Below, piece by piece: positions 19,522 through 27,542 of a DNA stretch of 64,000 bases. This stretch comes from Clostridium puniceum (GTDB lineage Bacteria; Bacillota; Clostridia; Clostridiales; Clostridiaceae): positions 1-64,000 of the forward strand of contig NZ_LZZM01000073.1 in NCBI RefSeq assembly GCF_002006345.1, in the 5' to 3' direction. The position numbers were made by a program, and so were the translations under genes. The stretch's first letter is position 1, and each line of letters begins with the position of its first letter. Below the pieces are notes generated by a model. The model was not told the origin of the DNA. It saw only the letters and a program-made list of their open reading frames with translations, and made no database searches.

Positions 19522-20137
19522 TAATTAATTCTCCTAAATTTATTTTTATAATTTTAAATTCATCTAATGAATTTAAATTCCCTTCTATATTATAATCAAA
19601 ATATAGCTCTCCAAGATCATTATTTTCAATTATTTTATTAACTACGAGCTTTTTATCTTCATTAACAAAACCATTATAAAATAATCCCTTTTTAAACGAC
19701 ATGTAGTAATAACATTCTTGAAACTTCAATAAAATTCTGCAAGTAAAATTTTCGTTATTCAAAACTTTTCCCATAACATCTTTAGCAATAAATTGAATTG
19801 GTTTAACTTCGATATTATTTGCTGTTTCTGATAATTTTTCTATTCTTTTAGCACCTTTTATATAATATATAGCAATAACATTATTAATTTTCTCAAAGTC
19901 ATATAATATATCTCCATTTTGCAAAAAATCATTATTTATCTTATATTCTACAAATTGATATATCTGATTTCTTTTTATATTGGTAGTGAATTGTTTTGCA
20001 TAAAGCTCTTCTTCAAGGATTATTATTTTAAGATTAGATTTCAATAAATTATTAATTTCAGTAACCCTATCAAAATCATATTCTTCCCCATTATATATAA
20101 AGAAATTTTTCTTTATAATAACTATATCCTTATTCAT
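19472..20137 (-). CDS. PilM/GspL-like pilus assembly protein
   Basis: A 221-residue soluble protein without clear membrane segments. Its beta-rich N-terminal half (VIAIYYIKGAKRIEKLSE) fits the actin-like fold of PilM/GspL, though it is short for PilM (about 350 aa). Assignment rests mainly on gene order. It starts 64 bases after the last prepilin-like gene. Confidence 0.5.
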   Translation of the reverse strand: MNKDIVIIKKNFFIYNGEEYDFDRVTEINNLLKSNLKIIILEEELYAKQFTTNIKRNQIYQFVEYKINNDFLQNGDILYDFEKINNVIAIYYIKGAKRIEKLSETANNIEVKPIQFIAKDVMGKVLNNENFTCRILLKFQECYYYMSFKKGLFYNGFVNEDKKLVVNKIIENNDLGELYFDYNIEGNLNSLDEFKIIKINLGELINEKIYEKQKFYSRKIL

Positions 20138-20201
20138 TTAATACGCTCCTTATTTACTACTTATTTTAAATATAAATATCTTTTTACTTTCCGTTTTTAA
20201 C

Positions 20202-20639
20202 CTAATTTTGTTCATCATCATCTTGAAATTTATATGTTGGAACTAATATTAATTTTTCATCTCTAAAAAAATATTTTATTTCTCGCGTTCTATTTACTTC
20301 ATTATCTTTATGAGTTTTCAAAAACAACTTATCTTTAACCTTATAATATTCTAATATATTATCTTCTATATTCTTTTTAAAATCTTCAGAAAATATATTT
20401 TCATCCTCTGCATTTTCTTTATTTGCTTTGCTAATAGTTCTATTGATTTCAGTCATAAACTTGCTAAGGATTTCTTCTTCACTTTTATCTAAATCATATC
20501 TGTCTTTATCAAAGTTATATAAAGAGGTTATTTCAAGGTTATTTTTCATCATCCTAAACATAAAACATCCTAGCATGCTCATTAAGTACAATATTATCAT
20601 TGTACTTATTAAAACAGTTCCTTTCTTTTTTAAATACAT
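20202..20639 (-). CDS. PilX/GspK-like minor pseudopilin candidate
   Basis: A 145-residue protein starting MYLKKKGTVLISTMIILYL: a prepilin-like KKKG cleavage site followed by a hydrophobic helix. It lacks the usual Glu at position +5 of the mature protein, as GspK-type tip pseudopilins do. The remainder is acidic and helical. Behind GGAGG, overlapping its neighbour by 10 bases. Confidence 0.6.
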   Translation of the reverse strand: MYLKKKGTVLISTMIILYLMSMLGCFMFRMMKNNLEITSLYNFDKDRYDLDKSEEEILSKFMTEINRTISKANKENAEDENIFSEDFKKNIEDNILEYYKVKDKLFLKTHKDNEVNRTREIKYFFRDEKLILVPTYKFQDDDEQN

Positions 20640-21094
20640 CTAATAAATTCCTCCCCCTCCTTATCATATATTATTAAATAAACTAACTTTCCTTTTCTCT
20701 TAACTTCAAACCTATCTATATCTTTCAGCATAGTATTTATAGCTTCTGTAACATCGAACCTCATATATTTAACAACAATTTTGCCTTCACTAGATTTAAT
20801 TATCTTGTTTAAATTATTCGATTTATCATCCTTTGAGAAAAGAATAGACTTATCATCTACTATTATTTGTTCAAGATTTCCTTCTGATATAATAGTATCA
20901 AAATTTATATAAAAATTTTGATAATCGTTATATTTAATAGTTAATGCTCTTGCTTCTATATATGACTTATACATTGATACATATAAATTTATTCCTTCCA
21001 CTAAAATTATAGTTGTTAAAAAAATATATACTAAGGATTCAATAATAGTAAATCCTCCGCTTTTCTCTAAATTAAAATATTTCTTAAACTTCAT
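20630..21094 (-). CDS. Prepilin-type protein (minor pseudopilin, PilW/GspJ-like)
   Basis: A 154-residue protein with a type IV prepilin signal: basic leader ending KSGG, then FTIIESLVYIFLTTIIL with Glu5. The C-terminal domain has repeated beta strands. The overlap with both neighbours by about 10 bases indicates tight coupling. Confidence 0.8.
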   Translation of the reverse strand: MKFKKYFNLEKSGGFTIIESLVYIFLTTIILVEGINLYVSMYKSYIEARALTIKYNDYQNFYINFDTIISEGNLEQIIVDDKSILFSKDDKSNNLNKIIKSSEGKIVVKYMRFDVTEAINTMLKDIDRFEVKRKGKLVYLIIYDKEGEEFIRCI

Positions 21095-21512
21095 CCATCC
21101 ACCAGCTTTTAGTAAATTCCTTTTCTATGGTTACTTCATTTTTTTCATTTTTAATATTAGTTTGAATCTTTAATTTTAAACCTAAATTATCTTCCTCAAT
21201 CTTAGTTATTTCAATATCTTCTCCTTTCTCAAGCTCCTTAACAGATGAATTTAATAATTCCCTTGAAAAATCTTCATTATATTTAAATCCTATTTTCTCA
21301 TCACTTAACAGTTCTTCTATTTCTTCTTTAGTCAGATTATATTTAAACTCATTTATCAGATTAGATACATCTCTATTAACTTCTTCTAATAAAATTCTTT
21401 CCTTCAATATATATATGTTTTGTATGCCTGTGCTTATAATAAAAGTTGTAGTTAAGGTCAAAATCATAATTGAGGCTGCCACTTCAATTAATATGCTTCC
21501 TTGCTTCTTCAT
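21084..21512 (-). CDS. Prepilin-type protein (minor pseudopilin, PilV/GspI-like)
   Basis: A 142-residue protein beginning MKKQG, then SILIEVAASIMILTLTTTF, a class III signal peptide with Glu5 after cleavage at the Gly. The body is charged and mostly helical/beta mixed. Overlaps the preceding gene by 4 bases. Confidence 0.8.
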   Translation of the reverse strand: MKKQGSILIEVAASIMILTLTTTFIISTGIQNIYILKERILLEEVNRDVSNLINEFKYNLTKEEIEELLSDEKIGFKYNEDFSRELLNSSVKELEKGEDIEITKIEEDNLGLKLKIQTNIKNEKNEVTIEKEFTKSWWMDEV

Positions 21513-21955
21513 ACAAATTCACCATCTTTAATTACAATTAAATCCACACCGACACCTATTGTTATATCTTGTTTTTCTCTATGATCATCTACAAGTTGTA
21601 TAGTTGTCCCCTTAGATATTTTCCCATTAGGAGTTATTGGGATACTTATATACCTATCCACTATTGAAATTTCTTTAGGCAAGTTTATAATCTTTTCTAT
21701 TTTATCTGCTCCCTCTATAAATCTAATTTCATTTTTCCTAGAATCAACAGTAATTTTCCCATATTTATTTTTTTCCCTGCAAACAGCTTTTCCATAAGAA
21801 AATAAATTTTGTATTTCATAAACATACGCTGTATTTTTCATATCGTCTGATAAATTACCTCCAAATTTATTTAAGGATGTTCCTATGCTAAATAAAATAG
21901 TTAATATAAATATACTTACTACTGTTTCTATTAATGTAAAGCCATCTTTTTTCAT
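21509..21955 (-). CDS. Prepilin-type protein (GspH/FimT-like)
   Basis: A 148-residue protein with the canonical signal MKKDG, then FTLIETVVSIFILTILFS, cleaved between Gly and Phe by a prepilin peptidase encoded elsewhere. The C-terminal domain resembles GspH-type minor pilins. The start touches the gspF stop by one base. Confidence 0.82.
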   Translation of the reverse strand: MKKDGFTLIETVVSIFILTILFSIGTSLNKFGGNLSDDMKNTAYVYEIQNLFSYGKAVCREKNKYGKITVDSRKNEIRFIEGADKIEKIINLPKEISIVDRYISIPITPNGKISKGTTIQLVDDHREKQDITIGVGVDLIVIKDGEFV

Positions 21956-23094
21956 TATCTAATTCCACTTTTCAAATTATTAAATAGAGGAAGTACAAAT
22001 CCCACTAAAAATATGACTATAAAGCCAGCCATTATAACTACAAATATAGGACTAATAAACCCAAGATATTTTTTTATTTCCTCTGATAATTTATATTCTA
22101 AACTAGAAGCTAATTCCCTAAATCCCTCTTCTATAGCTCCAGATTCTTCTCTTATTTTAATTATTGCCAAGGTATATTTTGAAAACATTCCACTTTTCTC
22201 TAAAGCTTCTGCAAGAGTTCTTCCTCTTAATATATCTATATTTATGGTTCTTATTTTATTTTGTAAATAAACAAAGCTTATACTATCTTCACAATGCTCT
22301 AAACCCTTGGAAATATTTATTCCTGCACTTGTTATTATTGAAAAAAATAACACCATAATATACTCAAAAAACAACTTTATTATATGGAGTTTAGCAAACT
22401 TTTCCAAATTGATTTTCTTAGAAAAATATTTAAAAACTATTATAAGTATTAATAGCCATGAACTTATTGTTACCATAGTTAGAAAAGGATTCTCTTTTAA
22501 ATTATTATTTAATTCATATATAAATTTACAGCTTGCAGGCAATTCTATATTCATAGCCTTATAAATTTCGCAAAAGCTCGGTACTATTTTACTAATAAAA
22601 AATATACTAAGTATTATCATTGATGAAATTATAAATAATGGATACATACTTGCATTTTTAATTTCTCTTTTTACAAAAGCACACTTATCATAAAAAATAT
22701 TTAATCCTTTTAATACTGAATATAACTTTCCTGTATTTTCTCCTATAGCTATTATTCCTATAAAAAATTCAGGATATAAGGCTTTAAATTCAGAAAATCC
22801 TTCTGATAAACTCTTACCTTGTTTTATAAGCATTAAAACTTTTAATAAACTATCTTTATATGTTTTATTATGCATAATATCTGAAACCAATTCTAATGCT
22901 GTAGTTATTTGTATTCCATCTTTATAAAGCTGAGCTAAATTACCTGTAATTAAAGCTAATTGCTCTTCATTTGCTTTAGGTTTAAATAACTGCATTTCTT
23001 GTATAGTAGAAAACTTTAATTTCTCAGCCAATTTAATATGTGGGAAATTCAATTTATACTTTTTGTTAATTTGATTTTTTGTTTCACTATACAT
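21955..23094 (-). CDS. Type II secretion/type IV pilus inner membrane platform protein GspF/PilC
   Basis: A 379-residue platform protein with two T2SSF domains (about 45-165 and 250-370) and three membrane segments (about 150-170, 205-222 and 345-370). It contains the typical GKSLSEGFSEF and GRTLAEALEKSG repeats. Works with the GspE ATPase upstream, which it overlaps by 8 bases. Confidence 0.93.
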   Translation of the reverse strand: MYSETKNQINKKYKLNFPHIKLAEKLKFSTIQEMQLFKPKANEEQLALITGNLAQLYKDGIQITTALELVSDIMHNKTYKDSLLKVLMLIKQGKSLSEGFSEFKALYPEFFIGIIAIGENTGKLYSVLKGLNIFYDKCAFVKREIKNASMYPLFIISSMIILSIFFISKIVPSFCEIYKAMNIELPASCKFIYELNNNLKENPFLTMVTISSWLLILIIVFKYFSKKINLEKFAKLHIIKLFFEYIMVLFFSIITSAGINISKGLEHCEDSISFVYLQNKIRTINIDILRGRTLAEALEKSGMFSKYTLAIIKIREESGAIEEGFRELASSLEYKLSEEIKKYLGFISPIFVVIMAGFIVIFLVGFVLPLFNNLKSGIR

Positions 23095-24454
23095 TCAGTC
23101 TTTCTCCTTCAACAAATTCCAAATAGTCACTATTTGATATTTTCCCTTCCATCAATAATTTTTCCAAATCCACTTTCATATTCTTATTTGATAAATAATC
23201 ACTATCTTCATGTATTTCCTCTATAGTCTTATTATTTTCCCCACATAAAAAATACACTGCACTTACAATTTGTCTTCCTCCATATCCTGAGTAGTTACAC
23301 TCCTTACATCCACATTTCTTATAAACCATTCTTTTATTAGATGAATTTTCATGATCTACAATTTTGCATTTATTACATAAAATTTTTATTAATCTTTGAG
23401 AGATTATTCCTACTAAAGCATCACTTAATAAATATTGTTTTATTCCCATATTCTCTAACCTTATATACACCTCTCTAGCAGATTTACAATGAATTGTACT
23501 ATATACCTTATGCCCTGTAATTGAAGCACGTACTGCCATAGTTGCCGTTTCTTCATCTCTTATTTCACCTATCATAATAACATCAGGATCTTGACGTAAA
23601 ATGCTTCGAAGTCCTGTTGAGAAATTTATATTTAATTTATTATTTAAGCTCATTTGATTAATATTCGGAAGAACTATTTCAACTGGATCTTCTAATGTCG
23701 TTATGTTCAAAACTTTTGAATCAGTTTCTTTTAATATTGTACAGAGTGTTGTCGTTTTTCCACAACCAGTCGGTCCGCTAATCAGAATCATCCCATTTTT
23801 CAATGCTATTATTTTTCTAATAATTTTAACTTGATCATCTGAAAAACCTAAGTCTTCCAGTTTATAATCAAAATTATCACAATATAAAATTCTTATAACT
23901 AACTTTTCACCATATACTAAAGGAATAGATGAAACCCTTAAATCATATTTTGTATTATTATGTTCAACGATAATCTTCCCATCTTGAGGTCTTCTTTTTT
24001 CTGTTATATCCATGTTAGCTTTTAATTTTATCTTTGATGCAAGTGTTATATATTCACTTGCATCTATTTTATGAACTAAAACTAAAGTACCATTTATCCT
24101 ATATCTCACATTAACACAATTCTGCTGAGGCTCTAAATGAATATCACTTGCCTTATCCTTTATTGCATTAAATATTAAAACATCTTCTAAACTCTTGTCT
24201 TCCATTCCAAAAATTATATTCTTCAAATCTTCATAATTTTTTTCTTCTATTTCTTTAATAACAATATTTTTATTATATATAAAACTTAAGTACTCCTTAG
24301 CATCTTCTGTTTCATCATAAGTTAACACAATAACTTCATTTAAATCTTCCTTTATAGGAATAACCTTATACTTTTCACATATTTCTTTTTTTAAATTTTT
24401 TGCAGTGTTTAAATCTACATCTTTAATTTCATATTCTCTAATTTTGAACCCCAC
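23087..24454 (-). CDS. Type II secretion/type IV pilus assembly ATPase GspE/PilB
   Basis: The assembly ATPase. The 455-residue protein has Walker A SGPTGCGKT at 226-234, the Asp box RQDPDVIMIGEIRD, a His box and a C-terminal zinc-binding set of cysteines (CNKC, then CGCKEC followed by NYSGYGGR). The N-terminal domain is shorter than in PilB. The start appears to be GTG 24452-24454 with a poor ribosome binding site. First gene of a nine-gene operon lacking a PilT retraction ATPase and prepilin peptidase. Confidence 0.93.
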   Translation of the reverse strand: MGFKIREYEIKDVDLNTAKNLKKEICEKYKVIPIKEDLNEVIVLTYDETEDAKEYLSFIYNKNIVIKEIEEKNYEDLKNIIFGMEDKSLEDVLIFNAIKDKASDIHLEPQQNCVNVRYRINGTLVLVHKIDASEYITLASKIKLKANMDITEKRRPQDGKIIVEHNNTKYDLRVSSIPLVYGEKLVIRILYCDNFDYKLEDLGFSDDQVKIIRKIIALKNGMILISGPTGCGKTTTLCTILKETDSKVLNITTLEDPVEIVLPNINQMSLNNKLNINFSTGLRSILRQDPDVIMIGEIRDEETATMAVRASITGHKVYSTIHCKSAREVYIRLENMGIKQYLLSDALVGIISQRLIKILCNKCKIVDHENSSNKRMVYKKCGCKECNYSGYGGRQIVSAVYFLCGENNKTIEEIHEDSDYLSNKNMKVDLEKLLMEGKISNSDYLEFVEGERLNV

Positions 24455-24544
24455 CTATCTTATTTGAATTTTTCTATATTATGCTATAGCAAACTGATAT
24501 TCTATCTAGGATTCTTGACTAAAAATTTAATTAATATTCACATT

Positions 24545-25103
24545 TAACTCTTATACATAAAAATTCTCTGTTTTCATCATTCCTTCATACTTTTCTGCTA
24601 TCAAAGCTTAATCTATATTAAAATTTTCTATCTGCTTTTCAACATTAAAAGCTTCATATTCCTAAATTTCTTTAAGATTATATTTTATTCTCTAATAGTT
24701 TGAATTTAATCAGATTCTGTAAAATCCAGATTATAATCATCAATTTTTAATCATTCCGCTTCTTTTAATAGTTTTTCATAGTTCCAGTTTACAATTAATA
24801 TAATTTATTATCCTAACTGCTTTAATTCGTTGTTCTATAAAATCATCTGCTTTTATAACTGGAACAATTTCTAATCCTAATTTTACAGATGCTTTATATT
24901 TTGCATAACTAGCTATAATAGCATTTCTTTGTCCACTATTATTGGAATCTCAAATCTAAATTCTTTAGTACTATCAGCAACTTTATCTACTGCAGTATCA
25001 TTATTCCTTGGATTATTTGAATATTGCGACACTTAAAACATATTGCTTTTCCTTTTATAAATTTTATATTTAGCTTCAATCTTTTCTTCTTAGCTTTACT
25101 CAT
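24545..25103 (-). pseudogene. Decayed phage-type ParB N-terminal domain protein
   Basis: No intact frame, but fragments in shifting frames read KLNIKFI, YSNNPRNNDTAVDKVADS, then KASVKLGLEIVPVIKADD, then NWNYEKLLKEAE (stop) LKIDDYNLDFT. They line up in order with phage/prophage ParB-like nuclease-domain proteins (NNPRNND box, then a GHTR-type box here degraded to ASYAKY, then VPVI-ADD). At least two frameshifts and several stops are present. It starts at ATG 25101-25103 with a GGAAG site. It marks a prophage remnant just upstream of the pilus operon. Confidence 0.75.
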
Positions 25104-25140
25104 GTTAAATCTTCCTTATACATGTTAAATCTCCTTATAT
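25101..25140 (-). repeat. Tandem duplication of a 20-base RBS/start segment
   Basis: Two adjacent near-identical 20-base units (25101-25120 and 25121-25140), each holding a purine-rich ribosome binding site and TTTAACATG. The downstream ATG is that of the ParB-domain relic. Confidence 0.7.
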
Positions 25141-25162
25141 TTGAATTTAAAAAATCAGTATC

Positions 25163-25245
25163 TTACTTTTATTGAACAAAAAAGTGGCTGCACCATGTCC
25201 ACTTCATAATAACACTTTTGCCTTTCACACTGTTCAAACCATTGA
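25163..25245 (-). pseudogene. Possible tail of a phage DNA methylase
   Basis: One frame reads FEQCERQKCYYEVDMVQPLF then CSIKVRY and stop. This resembles the end of DNA methylases (pattern CEQTxRxCYxxELDPxYCD) that often neighbour ParB-domain genes in phages. Only about 27 residues, so the match is suggestive. Confidence 0.3.
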
Positions 25246-25290
25246 TATAACTAGCCTTTAAATTCAAAAAAATTTATAGTTTACATAAAA

Positions 25291-25312
25291 AGAACTCTAT
25301 TTCTAGAGTTCT
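25291..25312 (-). terminator. Terminator after the 74-residue ORF
   Basis: AGAACTCTA and TAGAGTTCT form a perfect 9-base stem with a TTTC loop, 8 bases past the stop at 25320. TTTTATG follows on the minus strand; A-rich flanks on both sides suggest it could work in both directions. Confidence 0.8.
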
Positions 25313-25319
25313 CAAAAAA

Positions 25320-25544
25320 TTACGCTGTAATATCTATATATGCCTTTACTATGTAGATATTTCTACGTTCTACCTTTAATATTTTAACTAAGTTATTTTC
25401 CCATATATACTCAATAGCTTTATTAAAACTTTCAGCACTCAATTTTGCATCGTTACTAGATAATATTACTATTGATTTTTTACCAGAATAAATTATTGGT
25501 GTTATCTTTATTTTTTCTAATATTATATTTACGTCATTGCTCAT
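25320..25544 (-). CDS. Small protein of unknown function
   Basis: A 74-residue protein (MSNDVNIILEKIKITPIIYS...). I chose ATG 25542-25544, which has AGGTG 6 bases upstream; the GTG three codons earlier forms part of that site. The composition is mixed alpha/beta, with no membrane segment or recognised motif. It has its own terminator and an intact frame inside a decayed island, which suggests it is expressed or recently acquired. Confidence 0.6.
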   Translation of the reverse strand: MSNDVNIILEKIKITPIIYSGKKSIVILSSNDAKLSAESFNKAIEYIWENNLVKILKVERRNIYIVKAYIDITA

Positions 25545-25553
25545 ATGCTTCAC

Positions 25554-25915
25554 CTCATATAATAATTATATAAAATTTAATACAGCATTACATCTATATG
25601 AAAATTAAACAATTAGATATTATCTATTTAGATTATAGATGAATTCCGCTTTTTCCCAAAAGTATTTTTTGTTTTTATTGACTTATAAGCATATTTAAAA
25701 TCTCCTGTATCGTCTACATATCTCACAAGTATAAACTTAAAATTTCGACTTCACAGGATATTTTATATCAGGTATTAAGTATTAAGAGTATTATACACTC
25801 AATATAATATTCGTTCTTGAATATTATTTTCTGACATGAAAATATGAATTTAATTTAATATTATTATGTATTGGAGCTAAAGCCCCTTTTTTAATTTATT
25901 TTTTAGTATTTTACA
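25554..25915. other. Intergenic stretch with a possible short coding relic
   Basis: AT-rich gap of 362 bases. On the minus strand about 25620-25780 one frame reads LVRYVDDTGDFKYAYKSIKT and continues to a stop. It resembles the end of a protein but I do not recognise the family. A weak hairpin with a T-run on the plus strand lies at about 25872-25892. No intact gene. Confidence 0.4.
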
Positions 25916-26209
25916 TTACTTTGGTTCTATTCCCTTTTGTATATTTTGCAGCAATTCTTTTGCTGATATTTTAAATAAATTACAATACATTTCCATGCCC
26001 TTGTAAATAAAATATTGCTTTTCATTAGATTCTGTATATTTACTTGCCTCTTCTAATAAATCAAATATTATATCTAATCCATTTTTTAATGGATCTTCTT
26101 CATCCACTTCCACAGGTATGCATTTAATCTTTTCCTTTAAGATTTTCATCTCTTGTAGCAATTCGTCTAATTCCTTATAAGGCATTGTTATTGTTGCACT
26201 TTCTAACAT
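25916..26209 (-). CDS. Small helical protein of unknown function
   Basis: A 97-residue, mainly helical acidic protein (LDELLQEMKILKEKIK then LDIIFDLLEEASKYTE). AAAGGA lies upstream of ATG 26209. No membrane segment or known motif. Its neighbours are a prophage relic and an unidentified pseudogene, so phage origin is possible but not shown. Confidence 0.6.
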   Translation of the reverse strand: MLESATITMPYKELDELLQEMKILKEKIKCIPVEVDEEDPLKNGLDIIFDLLEEASKYTESNEKQYFIYKGMEMYCNLFKISAKELLQNIQKGIEPK

Positions 26210-26228
26210 CTTACTTCATCCTTTCTCT

Positions 26229-26678
26229 TTATATAGTGTAAAATCTATTATAATTATCTCCCACTAAAAACAATGCTATACACTTAACTTCATCCTCTAA
26301 ATACTCTGTAAATGTTTCACTATTAAAATTATAACTGTCAGTATAGCCAGGTTCATTTTCTGTAAAAAATACTCTTCCTTGATCTCTTGTTTCTATAAAA
26401 ATTTATTAGCTTCATAAGTTAAAATTCTTTCTATTCCAAATAATTCGCATATCAATATCAAATAAAAGTATTCTGCATTACAATCTTATATATATTAATT
26501 CTATATTGCAATTATTCTAAATATTACCCATTTACATTAATCCTCTTTTTGTAACTATGAGCTAATATCCATAAGACAAGTCATTCTAACTTTAAGCTTA
26601 TGAAGCTATCTCTATACTCTTTTTCATTATTTCGTAAAATAATACTACTTTATAGAATATTGCTTCATAATTATCCAT
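26229..26678 (-). pseudogene. Frameshifted gene of unknown family
   Basis: Starts at ATG 26676-26678 behind AGGGAAAG, reads MDNYEAIFYKVVLFYEIMKK then several stops. A later stretch reads LICELFGIERILTYEANKF, shifts frame, and continues FFTENEPGYTDSYNFNSETF through VKCIALFLVGDNYNRFYTI to a stop at 26229. About 150 codons overall, consistent with a single dead gene. I do not recognise the family. Confidence 0.6.
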
Positions 26679-26725
26679 GTTACTTTCCCTTCTTTCTTCA
26701 CGATTTATTAAAATTTCATATAAAA

Positions 26726-26765
26726 AATATCACAGATTCATTCTAAATAATGAATCTGCGATATT
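26726..26765. terminator. Long hairpin between the pseudogene and hsmA
   Basis: A 17-base stem with one mismatch (26726-26742 with 26749-26765, core CAGATTCATT / AATGAATCTG) and a 6-base loop. Minus-strand tail is TTTTATATG. It could be the terminator of a lost minus-strand or plus-strand unit. Confidence 0.5.
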
Positions 26766-26844
26766 CTATACGATATAAATTGGGCCGTATATAATTTAAT
26801 GTTGAAAATTTCTAATTAGCCTTAGACGAACTGTTCTCCGTTCA

Positions 26845-26885
26845 AAATTTGGGGAACCTTCAATTATATATTCATTCCCCAATTT
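26845..26885. repeat. Inverted repeat in the hsmA upstream region
   Basis: TTGGGGAA (26849-26856) and TTCCCCAA (26875-26882), flanked by AAAT/TT extension, form an inverted repeat with an 18-base loop. The surrounding 26770-26950 holds no gene. It could be the end of a lost mobile element; unresolved. Confidence 0.4.
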
Positions 26886-26959
26886 ATATTTATTAATATC
26901 TACAATTGATTTTTTTCTTCTCTAAATTAATTATTACTTAATTTAAGTTTATAAGAATA

Positions 26960-26988
26960 TTGCAATATGAAATAACTAATAATAGTAT
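26960..26988 (+). promoter_or_regulatory. Candidate sigma-A promoter for hsmA
   Basis: TTGCAA (26960-26965), a 17-base spacer, and TAGTAT (26983-26988), 45 bases upstream of the hsmA start. Confidence 0.5.
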
Positions 26989-27033
26989 TGTTCACAATAA
27001 ATTTTTACTAAAAGTTATGTTAGGAGAGTCACT

Positions 27034-27402
27034 ATGTTAGTTTATGCAATTATGTCTATTACATTAGCACTTATATTTTATACAATTGGTGTATGGATTG
27101 AAAAAATACAAAAAGAATTAAAAATATGGCACCTATTTACATTTTACTTAGGATTAATATTTGATACTTTAGGTACAACTCTTATGAGTAAAATTGCTAT
27201 GGGAAGTTTTCAATTTAATTTTCATGGTATAACAGGTTTATTAGCTATAATTTTAATGCTTTTTCATGCACTTTGGGCAACAATTGTTTTAATTAAAAAT
27301 AATGAAAAAACTAAAGCTAATTTTCACAAATTTAGTATCGTCGTGTGGATTATTGGGTTAGTACCTTTTGTTTCAGGTGCAATTTTAGGCATGTCAAAAT
27401 AA
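27034..27402 (+). CDS. hsmA: HsmA family membrane protein
   Basis: A 122-residue protein with four predicted membrane helices and conserved histidines in WHLF, FNFHGITG and LFHALW. It matches the HsmA family; in Clostridioides difficile HsmA binds haem at the membrane and lowers haem/oxidative toxicity under control of HsmR. No HsmR-like regulator is adjacent here. AGGAGAG precedes the ATG. It converges on another predicted haem protein. Family recognition is from memory of conserved segments; function in this organism is inferred. Confidence 0.75.
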   Translation: MLVYAIMSITLALIFYTIGVWIEKIQKELKIWHLFTFYLGLIFDTLGTTLMSKIAMGSFQFNFHGITGLLAIILMLFHALWATIVLIKNNEKTKANFHKFSIVVWIIGLVPFVSGAILGMSK

Positions 27403-27488
27403 ATTTGGATTTATAAATATTCTTCTTAAATTAAAAAATAATAATTTGTTAGTTAACCTACCATATTCAATATTGTAAAATAAAAACA

Positions 27489-27516
27489 CCACAAGTTCAT
27501 TTATATAAATTTGTGG
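27489..27516. terminator. Terminator between convergent genes
   Basis: CCACAA / TTGTGG with an internal ATTTATATAAAT palindrome. The minus-strand side continues GTGTTTTTATTTT, a good T-tract for the 27543-28259 gene. It may also serve hsmA. Confidence 0.75.
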
Positions 27517-27542
27517 CATTTACATTTAATCTATCTCTAAAT

